From Thermoleophilia bacterium (GTDB taxonomy: Bacteria > Actinomycetota > Thermoleophilia > Gaiellales > Gaiellaceae), in the NCBI GenBank assembly GCA_013362295.1, contig JABFWJ010000231.1, forward strand, positions 1-9,152: 9,152 nt of DNA, given 5' to 3'. Below the pieces are notes generated by a model, which saw only the letters and a list, made by a program, of their open reading frames with translations, did not search any database and was not told the origin of the DNA. The translations under genes were made by a program, and so were the position numbers. Positions within the stretch are counted from its first letter, which is position 1, and each line of letters begins with the position of its first letter. Below, piece after piece: positions 1 to 6,708 of this stretch.

Positions 1-249
1 GGCCGCGCGGGCGGCTCGCGCGTCCGCGGCGACGAAGGCCGGCACGAGCGCGAGCTTCCACGGCGCGGTGCGCAGGTTCTGGGCGATCCCGCCGCCGTAG
101 GCGATGCCGAAATGCGGGAACGTCGCGGGCGAGACGACCTCGACGTCGACCCCCTGCGCGCGGACGGCCTCGACCGCGTCCGCGACGAACCGGCCCGCGA
201 CGTCGCTCGCATCGCGCGGGTACGACGTCGCGAGCGCGATGATCTTCAT
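1..249 (-). CDS. Glycosyltransferase family 4, N-terminal part (runs off window)
   Basis: The first 83 codons of a protein whose remainder lies left of the window. The ATG at 249-247 overlaps the stop of the upstream ligase gene as ATGA (246-249), which fixes the start. The protein opens with MKIIALATSYPRDASDVAGR, the usual first beta strand and loop of the acceptor-binding Rossmann domain in GT-B, family 4 sugar transferases. A helix (about residues 18-31) and a second strand (VDVEVVSP, about 33-40) follow, then a Gly-rich stretch AYGGGIAQNLR near residues 50-60. The nucleotide-sugar binding half is absent, so donor and acceptor cannot be inferred. By family it would be a cytoplasmic or membrane-peripheral enzyme adding a sugar to a lipid-linked glycan. 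There is no clear Shine-Dalgarno; translation is probably coupled to the ligase gene. Family call is fairly sure, specific role unknown. Confidence 0.8.
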   Translation of the reverse strand, partial: MKIIALATSYPRDASDVAGRFVADAVEAVRAQGVDVEVVSPATFPHFGIAYGGGIAQNLRTAPWKLALVPAFVAADARAARAA

Positions 250-1550
250 CGCGGGCGGCGCGCGAACACGACCGGCACCGAGAGCGCGAGCGCCGTCAGC
301 GCATAGAAGTAGTAGAACTGGATCGTCAGGTAGAACGCGTTCGCGGCGAGCGTTCCGGCGATCGCGGCGGTGAATCCCCAGGCGAGCGGGCGCACACGCG
401 CGGCGAGCGGATCGCCTGACGCCGCCAGCGCGCGGCCGAGCGCGCGGGCGCGGTGCAGCCGGCCGAACACCCACACCATGAAGAGGCCGAACAGCGCGGT
501 CCCGACGAGCCCGGTCTCGACGATCAGCGCGACGAAGTAGGAGTGCGGGCCCCAGTTGCTCTTGCCGGTGACGAACTCGTAGTAGACGGAGAAGGTGTTC
601 AGTCCGAGTCCGAAGACCGGATGCGTGTGCAGGATCTGCGGCACGAAGCCGTAGATGGAGAAATGGGCGCTCTCCGACTTGCCGCCAGTCGCGACGCGCG
701 TGCCGAGCAGCACCTCGAAGAAGTGGCGGCGCGTCAGCACGATCACGAGGAGCACGCCCACCGCCGTCCCGATCGGCACGAGCAGCTGCCACGAGACGAG
801 GTATCTCCGGTACGGGATGGCGAGCAGGAGCGCGCCGACGAGGAGCCCCAGCACCACGCTGCGGGAGAGCGTGGCCGCTTCGACGAAGAGCAGGAATGCG
901 ATCGTCAGCATCAGCCACTTGCGCCACGGGTGGCCGCGCTCGAGCCGCAGGTAGAGCGGGGCGAGGACGAGCAGCGGGACGATCAGCATGATCCCGAGGT
1001 GGTTCGGATCGCCCGTCAGCGCGTTCGGGCGGTACACGACCGCCCCCTCGACGCGCCCGTAGATGTTGATCTGGCTCGCGCCGCCGGTGATCGGCGAGAG
1101 CAGCGTCGAGTCGAGGTTCCCGCCGCGGCGCGCGTCGAGCAGCTGCAGGATCCCGTAGGTCGCGTTCGCGACGATGCCCGCGCTGAACCAGCCGAGCGCA
1201 CGCCAGAAATACCACTGCCCGCGACGCGAGATCCAGACGACCGCCGCCGCGAGGAACGCGAAGTGGATCAGCCACTTGGCGAGGCCCTTCGCCCACTGCT
1301 GTAGCGAGTCGGAGTCGGTCAGGTTGAAGTACCCCGCGAGGTAGACGAGCAGGAAGGCGCCGAAGAAGCCGAGCAGCACGACCGTCGTGCGCGGGACGGT
1401 CGCACGCTTCGTCGACGCGACGAACGAGACGAGGAAGAGGATCGCGAGCACGTCCGCGAGCGAGACGGTGCCGGCGAAGTTCCAGTGGATCTTCTCGAAC
1501 GTGACGCAGAAGAGACTCGCCAGGAAGCAGAAGCTCGTGAGACGCCTCAC
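246..1550 (-). CDS. O-antigen ligase/polymerase-like (Wzy_C/WaaL family) membrane protein
   Basis: A 434-residue polytopic protein with about ten to twelve hydrophobic segments, typical in length for the O-antigen ligase/Wzy superfamily. Family-like landmarks are an SRS motif starting the hydrophobic helix at about 229-245, a long loop at about 273-335, HTHPVFGLGLNTF at 308-320 and GPHSYFVALIVETGLVG at 334-350. The HP..G.G and PH(N/S)..(L/V)...ETG patterns are characteristic of Wzy_C proteins. These act on the outer face of the membrane, polymerising lipid-linked oligosaccharide or transferring glycan to an acceptor; which one applies here cannot be told. I chose the GTG at 1550 because it overlaps the upstream stop as GTGA (1547-1550) and has GGAG at 1559-1562 on the minus strand with an 8-base spacer. 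The longer open frame to 1658 adds only a low-complexity Ala/Arg/Gly leader lying over the upstream gene. Confidence 0.88.
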   Translation of the reverse strand: MRRLTSFCFLASLFCVTFEKIHWNFAGTVSLADVLAILFLVSFVASTKRATVPRTTVVLLGFFGAFLLVYLAGYFNLTDSDSLQQWAKGLAKWLIHFAFLAAAVVWISRRGQWYFWRALGWFSAGIVANATYGILQLLDARRGGNLDSTLLSPITGGASQINIYGRVEGAVVYRPNALTGDPNHLGIMLIVPLLVLAPLYLRLERGHPWRKWLMLTIAFLLFVEAATLSRSVVLGLLVGALLLAIPYRRYLVSWQLLVPIGTAVGVLLVIVLTRRHFFEVLLGTRVATGGKSESAHFSIYGFVPQILHTHPVFGLGLNTFSVYYEFVTGKSNWGPHSYFVALIVETGLVGTALFGLFMVWVFGRLHRARALGRALAASGDPLAARVRPLAWGFTAAIAGTLAANAFYLTIQFYYFYALTALALSVPVVFARRPR

Positions 1551-2797
1551 GCGACCCGCTCCAGGAGCTGCGCGAGCTCCTCGACGCGCGTGCGCCGCGA
1601 CACCTTGTCGCGCCACTCCTCCGAGAGCGGCGGGCCCTCGAGCGACCCCGCCTGCCACCGCGCGTGCAGATCGCGCAGGGCGGCGGTCATCCCGTCGACG
1701 TCGTCGGGTGCGACGACGACGCCGGCGCCCGCGGCGCGGATCAGCTCCGCGGCGGCCCCCTCCGGCGGGACGACGGCGAGGATCGGCCGCTCCGCCGCGA
1801 GGTACTCGAACACCTTGCCGCTGAGCACCCCCTTGCCGCGGCCGCCGGCCTCCGGGATCAGCAGGAGCAGGACGTCGGAGTCGCGCTGCAGCTCGAGCGA
1901 CCGGCGGCGCGGCGCGTACGGGATCAGCTCGACCCGGTCGCCCAGGCCGCGCTCCTCCATCCAGTCGCGGTCGCTGGAGCGGAAGTCCCCGAGAAAGCGG
2001 ACGACGACGTCGTCGAGCCCCGACTGCTCGAGCGCGGTGAGGAACGGGCGCGGGTCACGCTTGCCGAAGAACGAGCCGGCGTGCGTGATGCGGAGCCGCT
2101 CGGACGGCCTGTGCGCGAGCCCGGCAAAGTCGTCGAAGTCGGAGCCGTTCGCGATCGTCACGACGGCGCCCCTCGGGTTGCGGGCGCGCATCTCCTCGGC
2201 GATCGCGTCCGAGACCGCGACGACCGCGTCCGCGGAGCGTCCGATCAGCCGTGCGACCGCGTGCTCGCCCTGTTCCTTGGCGCGCACGAGCAGCCGCTCG
2301 GCGTGCCGGTGCGGGTGCGCGACGACGGAGTCGCGGAGGTCGGCGACCCACGGGATCCCGGTCGCGCGCTTCACCGCCGCGCCCACGAGGTGCACCGACG
2401 AGGGCGGCGACGTCGTGAGCACGACGTCGATCTGCTCGCGGCGCGCGATGCGGATCGCCGTCGGGATCGCGGTCAGGTTCCAGCTGACGTTCTCGTCGGG
2501 GACGAGCAGCCGGCGCCCGGCGAGCTGCAGCTGCTTCGCAGCCTTCTCCAGGCCGGCAGTCCCGTGGAGCTCCTCCGCCGGCTTCCGCCCCTTGGGGCCG
2601 AGGTAGCGCGCGCGGTGCACCCAGGCGAGCATCGGCGGCAGCAGCTCGTCGTCGCGGTGGATCCATTTCGGGTCGTCGGGTGCGAGGACGTGCGTCTCGA
2701 TGCCGAGCTCCGGCAGGTGGGTCGCGAACTTCAGCGGGCGCTGGACGCCGCCGCCGCCCGCGGGCGGGAAGTACATCGTCACGAGCAGGACCTTCAC
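1547..2797 (-). CDS. Glycosyltransferase family 4 (GT-B fold)
   Basis: A 416-residue protein of normal family length. The N-terminal domain begins VKVLLVTMYFPPAGGGGVQR, the first strand and Gly-rich loop seen in WbuB/TuaC-like family 4 transferases. VADLRDS (151-157) is the typical segment at the end of the first domain. The second domain starts near residue 235 (RLRITHAGSFFGKRDP), and SGKVFEYLAAERPIL (326-340) carries the conserved E-x7-E-like region that binds the nucleotide-sugar; here E331 is clear and the second acidic position falls near E337. The enzyme should transfer a sugar from an activated donor to a lipid-linked acceptor at the inner membrane face. An upstream in-frame TTG at 2824 is possible, but GTG 2797 places the family's usual N-terminus directly at the start. 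It heads a three-gene overlapping series with the ligase and the partial transferase. No strong ribosome site is visible. Confidence 0.88.
   Translation of the reverse strand: MKVLLVTMYFPPAGGGGVQRPLKFATHLPELGIETHVLAPDDPKWIHRDDELLPPMLAWVHRARYLGPKGRKPAEELHGTAGLEKAAKQLQLAGRRLLVPDENVSWNLTAIPTAIRIARREQIDVVLTTSPPSSVHLVGAAVKRATGIPWVADLRDSVVAHPHRHAERLLVRAKEQGEHAVARLIGRSADAVVAVSDAIAEEMRARNPRGAVVTIANGSDFDDFAGLAHRPSERLRITHAGSFFGKRDPRPFLTALEQSGLDDVVVRFLGDFRSSDRDWMEERGLGDRVELIPYAPRRRSLELQRDSDVLLLLIPEAGGRGKGVLSGKVFEYLAAERPILAVVPPEGAAAELIRAAGAGVVVAPDDVDGMTAALRDLHARWQAGSLEGPPLSEEWRDKVSRRTRVEELAQLLERVA
1559..1562 (-). promoter_or_regulatory. Ribosome binding site of the ligase gene, with adjacent hairpin
   Basis: GGAG reads on the minus strand 8 bases before the GTG at 1550 and supports that start. 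It is one of the few recognisable Shine-Dalgarno sites in the window. Directly before it on the transcript lies a perfect 7-bp inverted repeat (AGGAGCT/AGCTCCT, 1563-1569 with 1575-1581, 5-base loop). The start codon itself sits in a small 5-bp hairpin (1537-1541 with 1546-1550). Any effect of these structures on translation is inference. Confidence 0.6.
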
Positions 2798-2831
2798 GCC
2801 GGGAGACGATAGAGACGGTGACAATGCCGCG
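2798..2831. promoter_or_regulatory. 34-bp divergent intergenic gap
   Basis: This gap separates the divergent GTG starts of the family 4 transferase (minus) and the FAD oxidase (plus). It must hold or border at least one promoter if the genes are expressed as drawn, but it is too short for two full sigma-70 promoters plus leaders. I see no convincing paired -35/-10 elements: TTGTCA at 2824-2819 on the minus strand has no well spaced partner. Promoter elements may lie inside the coding regions, or transcripts may be leaderless. Confidence 0.3.
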
Positions 2832-4022
2832 GTGGCTCAGCCCTATGACGCAATCGTCGTCGGCGGCGGCATCCTCGGACTGGCGACCGCCCGACAACTT
2901 CTCGCCGATCGCCCGGGCCTACGGCTCATGCTGCTCGAAAAGGAGTCCGCGCTCGCGCGCCACCAGTCGGCGCACAACTCGGGCGTCATCCATTCCGGGG
3001 TCTACTACACGCCGGGCTCGCTGAGGGCAAAGCTCTGCGTCGAAGGCAAGACGGCCCTCGAACGCTACGCCGACCAGCGCGGCATCGAGCGCGTCGAGCG
3101 TGGCAAGCTGATCGTGGCGCTGGACGAGACCGAGCTCGGCCGGCTGGCGGAGCTCGAGCGGCGGGGACGCGCGAACGGCGTCGTCGGGCTTCGCGTGCTC
3201 GACGCAGAGGCGCTCCGGCGCATCGAGCCGAACGTCCGCGGTATCAGGGCGCTGCACGCCCCGCACACGGGCGTCATCGACTACGGACGCGTCTCGGAAG
3301 CGCTCGCGGAGGACGTACGCACGGCCGGTGGCGAGATCCAACTTCGTCGCGAGGTCACGCGAATCGCGCAAGGCGGGCGGAGCGTCGAAGTGGCGACCCG
3401 CGACGCGATATTCGAGGGACGGATGGTCGTCAGCTGCGCCGGCCTCCAATCCGACCGGATCTCGGGATCCGAGACCCGGATCGTGCCGTTTCGCGGCGAC
3501 TACTACACGCTGTCGCCGCGCGCGGCGGAGCTCGTCAACGGGCTCGTGTACCCCGTTCCGGATCCGGCCTTTCCCTTCCTCGGCGTCCACCTCACGAGAC
3601 GCGTCGACGGGACAGTTGTCGCCGGCCCGAATGCCGTGCTTGCGTTCGCGCGTGAGCGTTATCGCCGTGCCGCCATCTCGCTCCGCGACACAGCGGCCAC
3701 CTTCGGCCATCCAGGCTTCTGGCGCTTTGCCGCTCGACATCTCCGCGCGGGCGTCGACGAGCTCTGGCGCGATGTCTCCAAGCGAGCGTTCGTGCGCGAT
3801 GTGCAGCGTTTGGTGCCTGCGATCACAACCGCTGACGTCCGCTTCGGCCCTTCCGGCATCCGGGCTCAGGCGCTCGGCCTCGACGGGCGACTCCTCGACG
3901 ACTTTGTCTTCGCCGGCGGTGGACGCATCCTGCACGTCGTCAACGCGCCGTCGCCCGCGGCCACCTCGTCGCTCGCGATCGGTGCGCACATCGCGCGGCT
4001 GGCGCTCGAAATGCTCGCTTAG
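2832..4022 (+). CDS. lhgO: L-2-hydroxyglutarate oxidase family FAD-dependent oxidoreductase (LhgO-like)
   Basis: A 396-residue flavoprotein, slightly shorter than the roughly 420-residue E. coli enzyme. The dinucleotide-binding motif VVGGGILGLATARQL (9-23) is at the N-terminus, followed by the family signature HQSAHNSGVIHSGVYY (44-59). Further hallmarks are CAGLQSDRI (202-210), PFRGDYYTL (219-227), GVHLTRRVDGTVVAGPNAVL (251-270), GIRAQALGLDGRLLDDF (342-358) and NAPSPAATSSLAIG (371-384). The known family oxidises L-2-hydroxyglutarate to 2-oxoglutarate and feeds electrons to the membrane quinone pool; related 2-hydroxyacid substrates are possible. It is the only full-length plus-strand gene here, sitting between two minus-strand glycan operons. 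GTG 2832 is the only sensible in-frame start near the FAD motif. A/T-ending codons are more frequent (14 of the first 80) than in the nearby family 2 transferase (5 of the first 60), hinting at a different history. Confidence 0.9.
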   Translation: MAQPYDAIVVGGGILGLATARQLLADRPGLRLMLLEKESALARHQSAHNSGVIHSGVYYTPGSLRAKLCVEGKTALERYADQRGIERVERGKLIVALDETELGRLAELERRGRANGVVGLRVLDAEALRRIEPNVRGIRALHAPHTGVIDYGRVSEALAEDVRTAGGEIQLRREVTRIAQGGRSVEVATRDAIFEGRMVVSCAGLQSDRISGSETRIVPFRGDYYTLSPRAAELVNGLVYPVPDPAFPFLGVHLTRRVDGTVVAGPNAVLAFARERYRRAAISLRDTAATFGHPGFWRFAARHLRAGVDELWRDVSKRAFVRDVQRLVPAITTADVRFGPSGIRAQALGLDGRLLDDFVFAGGGRILHVVNAPSPAATSSLAIGAHIARLALEMLA

Positions 4023-5839
4023 TTAATTCGGCTGAGCCGTCCCGCTCTGATCTGCCACGTTGCGCCGTAGCGCTTCGCCACCCTGGGATCCTTCGTGAGC
4101 ACCCAATGATGGACGTCGCGCGCGCGCTCGTACGGGCGGTTGGCGTTCGTCGCGGCGACGTGCGTGACGGGTGCGGCGACGATGTAGACCGGCGCGACGG
4201 CGGCGACGCGGTAGCTCGTCACGATCGGTGCGAGCACGATCGCCCCCTTCGGCACTTTGGTGCGCAGGTTGTGCACGAGGCGCTGCGAGAGGCCGAAGCG
4301 GTCCTCCTTCTGCGCGGGCGACCAGTGCCACAACGCGTGGACGAAGACGGGCAGCGTGAAAGCGACGGCGGCCGCCGCGCCGAGACCCCAGCGCTCCGGG
4401 AGCGGGCGGCGGCGCAGTGCGTAGGCGAGCGCGAGCGCGGCCGCGCCGCCGACGAGCCCGATCCACGTGGCGGCGGCGGGACCTCCGTGCCGGAGCCCAT
4501 AGTCGAAGTCGCCCGGCCAGAGGCGCTGCAGGACGATCCCGGCGACGAGCGCCAGCGGCACGACCCACACGCGTCGCGCGGCGAGCGCCAGGGCGCCGAC
4601 GAACACGAACGGGAGCGGGGCGAAGCCCATCGCGCGCCGCGACTGCGACAGGCCGACGGCGTCCGAGAAGTGGACGAAGAGCCACGGCACGCTCCCGAGC
4701 AGGAGCACGAGCAGCGACCCGCCGAGGGCGAAGATCGACCAACGGCGCGGGATCGCGAGCGCGACGAGCGGGAGCAGGATCAGGGAGGCGACCCCGACGG
4801 CGCCTGTGCGGCCGAAGACCTCGGGCGCGACCCGGAAGTGGTGCGGCCCGTCGATGACGAGCTGGTCCTGGTACTGGACGAGCCCGCGCCGCAGCTCGCC
4901 CGCGCGGGGATTGTGCGAGATCGTCTCGTCGACGATCGGCTTCAGCCAGAGCAGCACGAGCCCGGTCGGGACCGCCGCGACGAGCCAGCTCCGCCACTCC
5001 CAGCGCAGCACGACGAGGAGCGGGATGAGCAGGAAGAGCGCGTATGTCGGATGCGTGAGGGCGACCGCACCGAAGATCGCGGCGAGCGTCGCCCGGCCCG
5101 CCCGCGTGTGTGCGGTGAAGAAGATCGCGAGCGCGGCGGGCACCAGCATCTGCCGCGTCGCGGTCGCCGGGAGCGAGAGGACGGCGAACGCGCCGCCGTG
5201 GCCCGCACCGAAGCAGAACACTGCAAGCGTCGCGGCGAGGAACGCGACGCCGGCCGCGCGCGAGCGGAAGATCGCGACCGCGGCCTCCCACGTGACCGCG
5301 CACGCGATCGGCGCGAGCAACGCGGGCGCGTACTTGACGACCAGGCCCGCGTCGACACCTGAGAACCATCCGATCAGCGCGAGCACGCCGTGCCAGAGCG
5401 GGAACGCGTACCCCGGATGGAGCCCTCCGTCCTTGAACTCGTCGACCGTGCGCAGGTGGAGGTCGCCGAGCGCGAGCAGCTTCCGCACGCGCGCTTCGTG
5501 GAAGAGTCCGTCGCCCACGATCACCGCGGCGACGTGCCAGAGGAACCAGCCGAGAACGACCCCGAACGCGATCACCCAGCCGGGCGCGCGGAGCTCGTCG
5601 TGTTCGCGGCGACGGCGCCTGCCGACGATCAGCGCGCCGATCGTGATCGCCGCGAGCACGAGGACGGCGAGCTTGATGTTCGAGTGCACGACGAACACGA
5701 CCGCCCAGGCGACGAACGCGGACGCGAGCGCCCACGCCACGACAGCGGAGACGGAGCGGCGGCCAAGCGCCCGCGCGACGGCAAGGCCCGGAAGCAGCAC
5801 CACGATCGTGCCGAAGGCAAGGCGCAGGTAGACGATCAC
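4019..5839 (-). CDS. Large polytopic membrane protein, possible GT-C-type glycosyltransferase
   Basis: A 606-residue protein that I cannot assign to a named family with certainty. It has roughly eleven to thirteen hydrophobic stretches. The first ones occupy about residues 5-25, 30-52, 57-73 and 88-108; an acidic loop VGDGLFHEARVRKLL follows at 108-122, and HPGYAFPLWHGVLALIGWFS at 141-160. An acidic motif in the first large external loop with an early H/P-rich segment is typical of GT-C enzymes, which use polyprenyl-phosphate sugars on the outer membrane face. The last ~95 residues are a non-membrane tail with PKGAIVLAPIVTSYRVA (530-546) and NANRPYERARDV (565-576), probably extracytoplasmic. 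The GTG at 5839 overlaps the upstream stop as GTGA (5836-5839). Its TAA stop overlaps the LhgO stop tail to tail. An alternative is a membrane protein with a non-catalytic role. Existence of the gene is secure; function is inference. Confidence 0.8.
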   Translation of the reverse strand: MIVYLRLAFGTIVVLLPGLAVARALGRRSVSAVVAWALASAFVAWAVVFVVHSNIKLAVLVLAAITIGALIVGRRRRREHDELRAPGWVIAFGVVLGWFLWHVAAVIVGDGLFHEARVRKLLALGDLHLRTVDEFKDGGLHPGYAFPLWHGVLALIGWFSGVDAGLVVKYAPALLAPIACAVTWEAAVAIFRSRAAGVAFLAATLAVFCFGAGHGGAFAVLSLPATATRQMLVPAALAIFFTAHTRAGRATLAAIFGAVALTHPTYALFLLIPLLVVLRWEWRSWLVAAVPTGLVLLWLKPIVDETISHNPRAGELRRGLVQYQDQLVIDGPHHFRVAPEVFGRTGAVGVASLILLPLVALAIPRRWSIFALGGSLLVLLLGSVPWLFVHFSDAVGLSQSRRAMGFAPLPFVFVGALALAARRVWVVPLALVAGIVLQRLWPGDFDYGLRHGGPAAATWIGLVGGAAALALAYALRRRPLPERWGLGAAAAVAFTLPVFVHALWHWSPAQKEDRFGLSQRLVHNLRTKVPKGAIVLAPIVTSYRVAAVAPVYIVAAPVTHVAATNANRPYERARDVHHWVLTKDPRVAKRYGATWQIRAGRLSRIN

Positions 5840-6708
5840 TTGATCAGCGAGCGTGCGTTGCCGGAGGAGAGGAAGCGCACGCCTTCGCGCTCGTGCTCGC
5901 GGCGGAGCACGAGCGCACGCGCGCGCAGCGACCAGAGGAGCAGCTTGCGCACGCGTTCGGCGTCCTTAACGCCGCGGTGCTTCGCGAACCAGCGCAGATG
6001 GCCGCGCAGGTTCTCGACGTACATGCGCCCGCCGTGCGACGCCCCGCCCACATGCACGACCTCCGCATCCGGGAAGAACAGCACCTTCCAGCCGGCGCGG
6101 CGGAAGCGCGTCATCCAGTCGACCTCCTCGCTGAACATGAAGAAGTCCTCGTCGAAGAGCCCGACTGCGTCCGCGGCCTCGCGCCGCACGAGCAGCGCAG
6201 GACCGGACAGCCAGTCGACCTCCTCGACGCGGTCGTGGCCGAAGTCGCCGCGGTACAGCGGGTTCAGCCGTCCTGACCGCGGCGCGAGCTTCCGGATCGC
6301 GAGGTACTCGGTCGCGAGGCGCCAGAGTGTCGGCTCGCCGCGCGCGGAGCGCTGCAGCGTGCCGTCGGTGTTCAGCAGCTTCGGCCCGACGATGGCCGCC
6401 TCGGGGTGCGCGTCGGCGAACTCGACGAGCTCGTCGATCGCGTTGTCTACAACCCACGCGTCGGAGTTGAGCAGGAAGAAGTAGCGCCCGCCGGCCGCAC
6501 GCATGCCGGCGTTGTTGCCGCCGCCCATGCCCTTGTTCTCCTGCTCGATCAGGCGCACGTCGGAAAACCGCTCGCGCACGAGCTCGACCGTCCCGTCGGT
6601 CGACCCGTTGTCGACGACGATGACATCGAGTCCATGCACGGACTCGATGCACCGCTCGACCCACGGCAGCGCGTTGAAGGTCACGATGACGACGGAGACG
6701 TCAGGCAC
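5836..6708 (-). CDS. Glycosyltransferase family 2 (GT-A), rhamnosyltransferase-like
   Basis: A 290-residue enzyme of normal length for the WbbL-like branch of family 2. Motifs in order: VSVVIVTFNALPWVERCIES (4-23), nucleotide-binding VVDNGSTDGT (31-40), QENKGMGGGNNAGMR (56-70), LLNSDAWV (79-86) in the place of the DxD metal site, WLSGPALLVRR (166-176), and FDEDFFMFSEEVDWMTR (185-201), which contains the acidic residues serving as catalytic base in the family, then HVGGAS (219-224). It should transfer a sugar, often rhamnose in this branch, to a lipid-linked acceptor at the cytoplasmic face. I chose the GTG at 6708, which overlaps the upstream stop by 8 bases (6701-6708) and starts right at the first beta strand; the frame to 6768 adds only a Ser/Pro/Thr-rich leader overlapping the upstream gene. 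Donor specificity is not readable. Two perfect inverted repeats lie inside the gene. Confidence 0.9.
   Translation of the reverse strand: MPDVSVVIVTFNALPWVERCIESVHGLDVIVVDNGSTDGTVELVRERFSDVRLIEQENKGMGGGNNAGMRAAGGRYFFLLNSDAWVVDNAIDELVEFADAHPEAAIVGPKLLNTDGTLQRSARGEPTLWRLATEYLAIRKLAPRSGRLNPLYRGDFGHDRVEEVDWLSGPALLVRREAADAVGLFDEDFFMFSEEVDWMTRFRRAGWKVLFFPDAEVVHVGGASHGGRMYVENLRGHLRWFAKHRGVKDAERVRKLLLWSLRARALVLRREHEREGVRFLSSGNARSLIK
5887..5916 (-). repeat. Perfect 12-bp inverted repeat near 3' end of the family 2 transferase
   Basis: GCGCTCGTGCTC at 5887-5898 is the exact reverse complement of GAGCACGAGCGC at 5905-5916, with a 6-base GC-only loop. It would form a very stable hairpin in the transcript about 50 bases before the stop and the start of the next gene. 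It encodes ALVLRREHER (265-274). There is no following T-run, so it is not a standard terminator. Confidence 0.75.
6624..6649 (-). repeat. Perfect 10-bp inverted repeat near 5' end of the family 2 transferase
   Basis: CATCGAGTCC at 6624-6633 pairs exactly with GGACTCGATG at 6640-6649 across a 6-base loop. It lies about 60 to 85 bases downstream of the GTG start and encodes residues around CIESVHGLD (20-28), so it is within conserved coding sequence. It may be a chance product of codon choice, or an RNA hairpin. Confidence 0.7.

Noticed and set aside
1551..1658. Extended N-terminus of the ligase
   Set aside because: The extra residues are Ala/Gly/Arg filler overlapping the upstream gene. GTG 1550 has a ribosome site and a GTGA overlap.
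1664..2812. Long plus-strand frame opposite the family 4 transferase
   Set aside because: Low-complexity charged translation with no recognisable fold; the minus frame has clear GT-B motifs.
2798..2824. TTG start for the family 4 transferase
   Set aside because: Nine extra residues without family support and a rarer start codon; GTG 2797 begins exactly at the conserved strand.
2919..3989. Minus-strand 356-codon frame opposite the FAD oxidase
   Set aside because: No domains and shadow-like composition. The plus frame carries a continuous set of L-2-hydroxyglutarate oxidase hallmarks.
4029..4039. CGGC/GCCG hairpin as a terminator between convergent genes
   Set aside because: Only a 4-bp stem with no T-run on either strand, and it lies inside coding sequence.
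4106..5362. Long plus-strand open frame (418 codons) opposite the membrane protein
   Set aside because: Its product is dominated by Arg, Glu, Asp and Ala without domains, as expected for the shadow of a GC-rich gene. The opposite frame has membrane segments and overlapping gene junctions.
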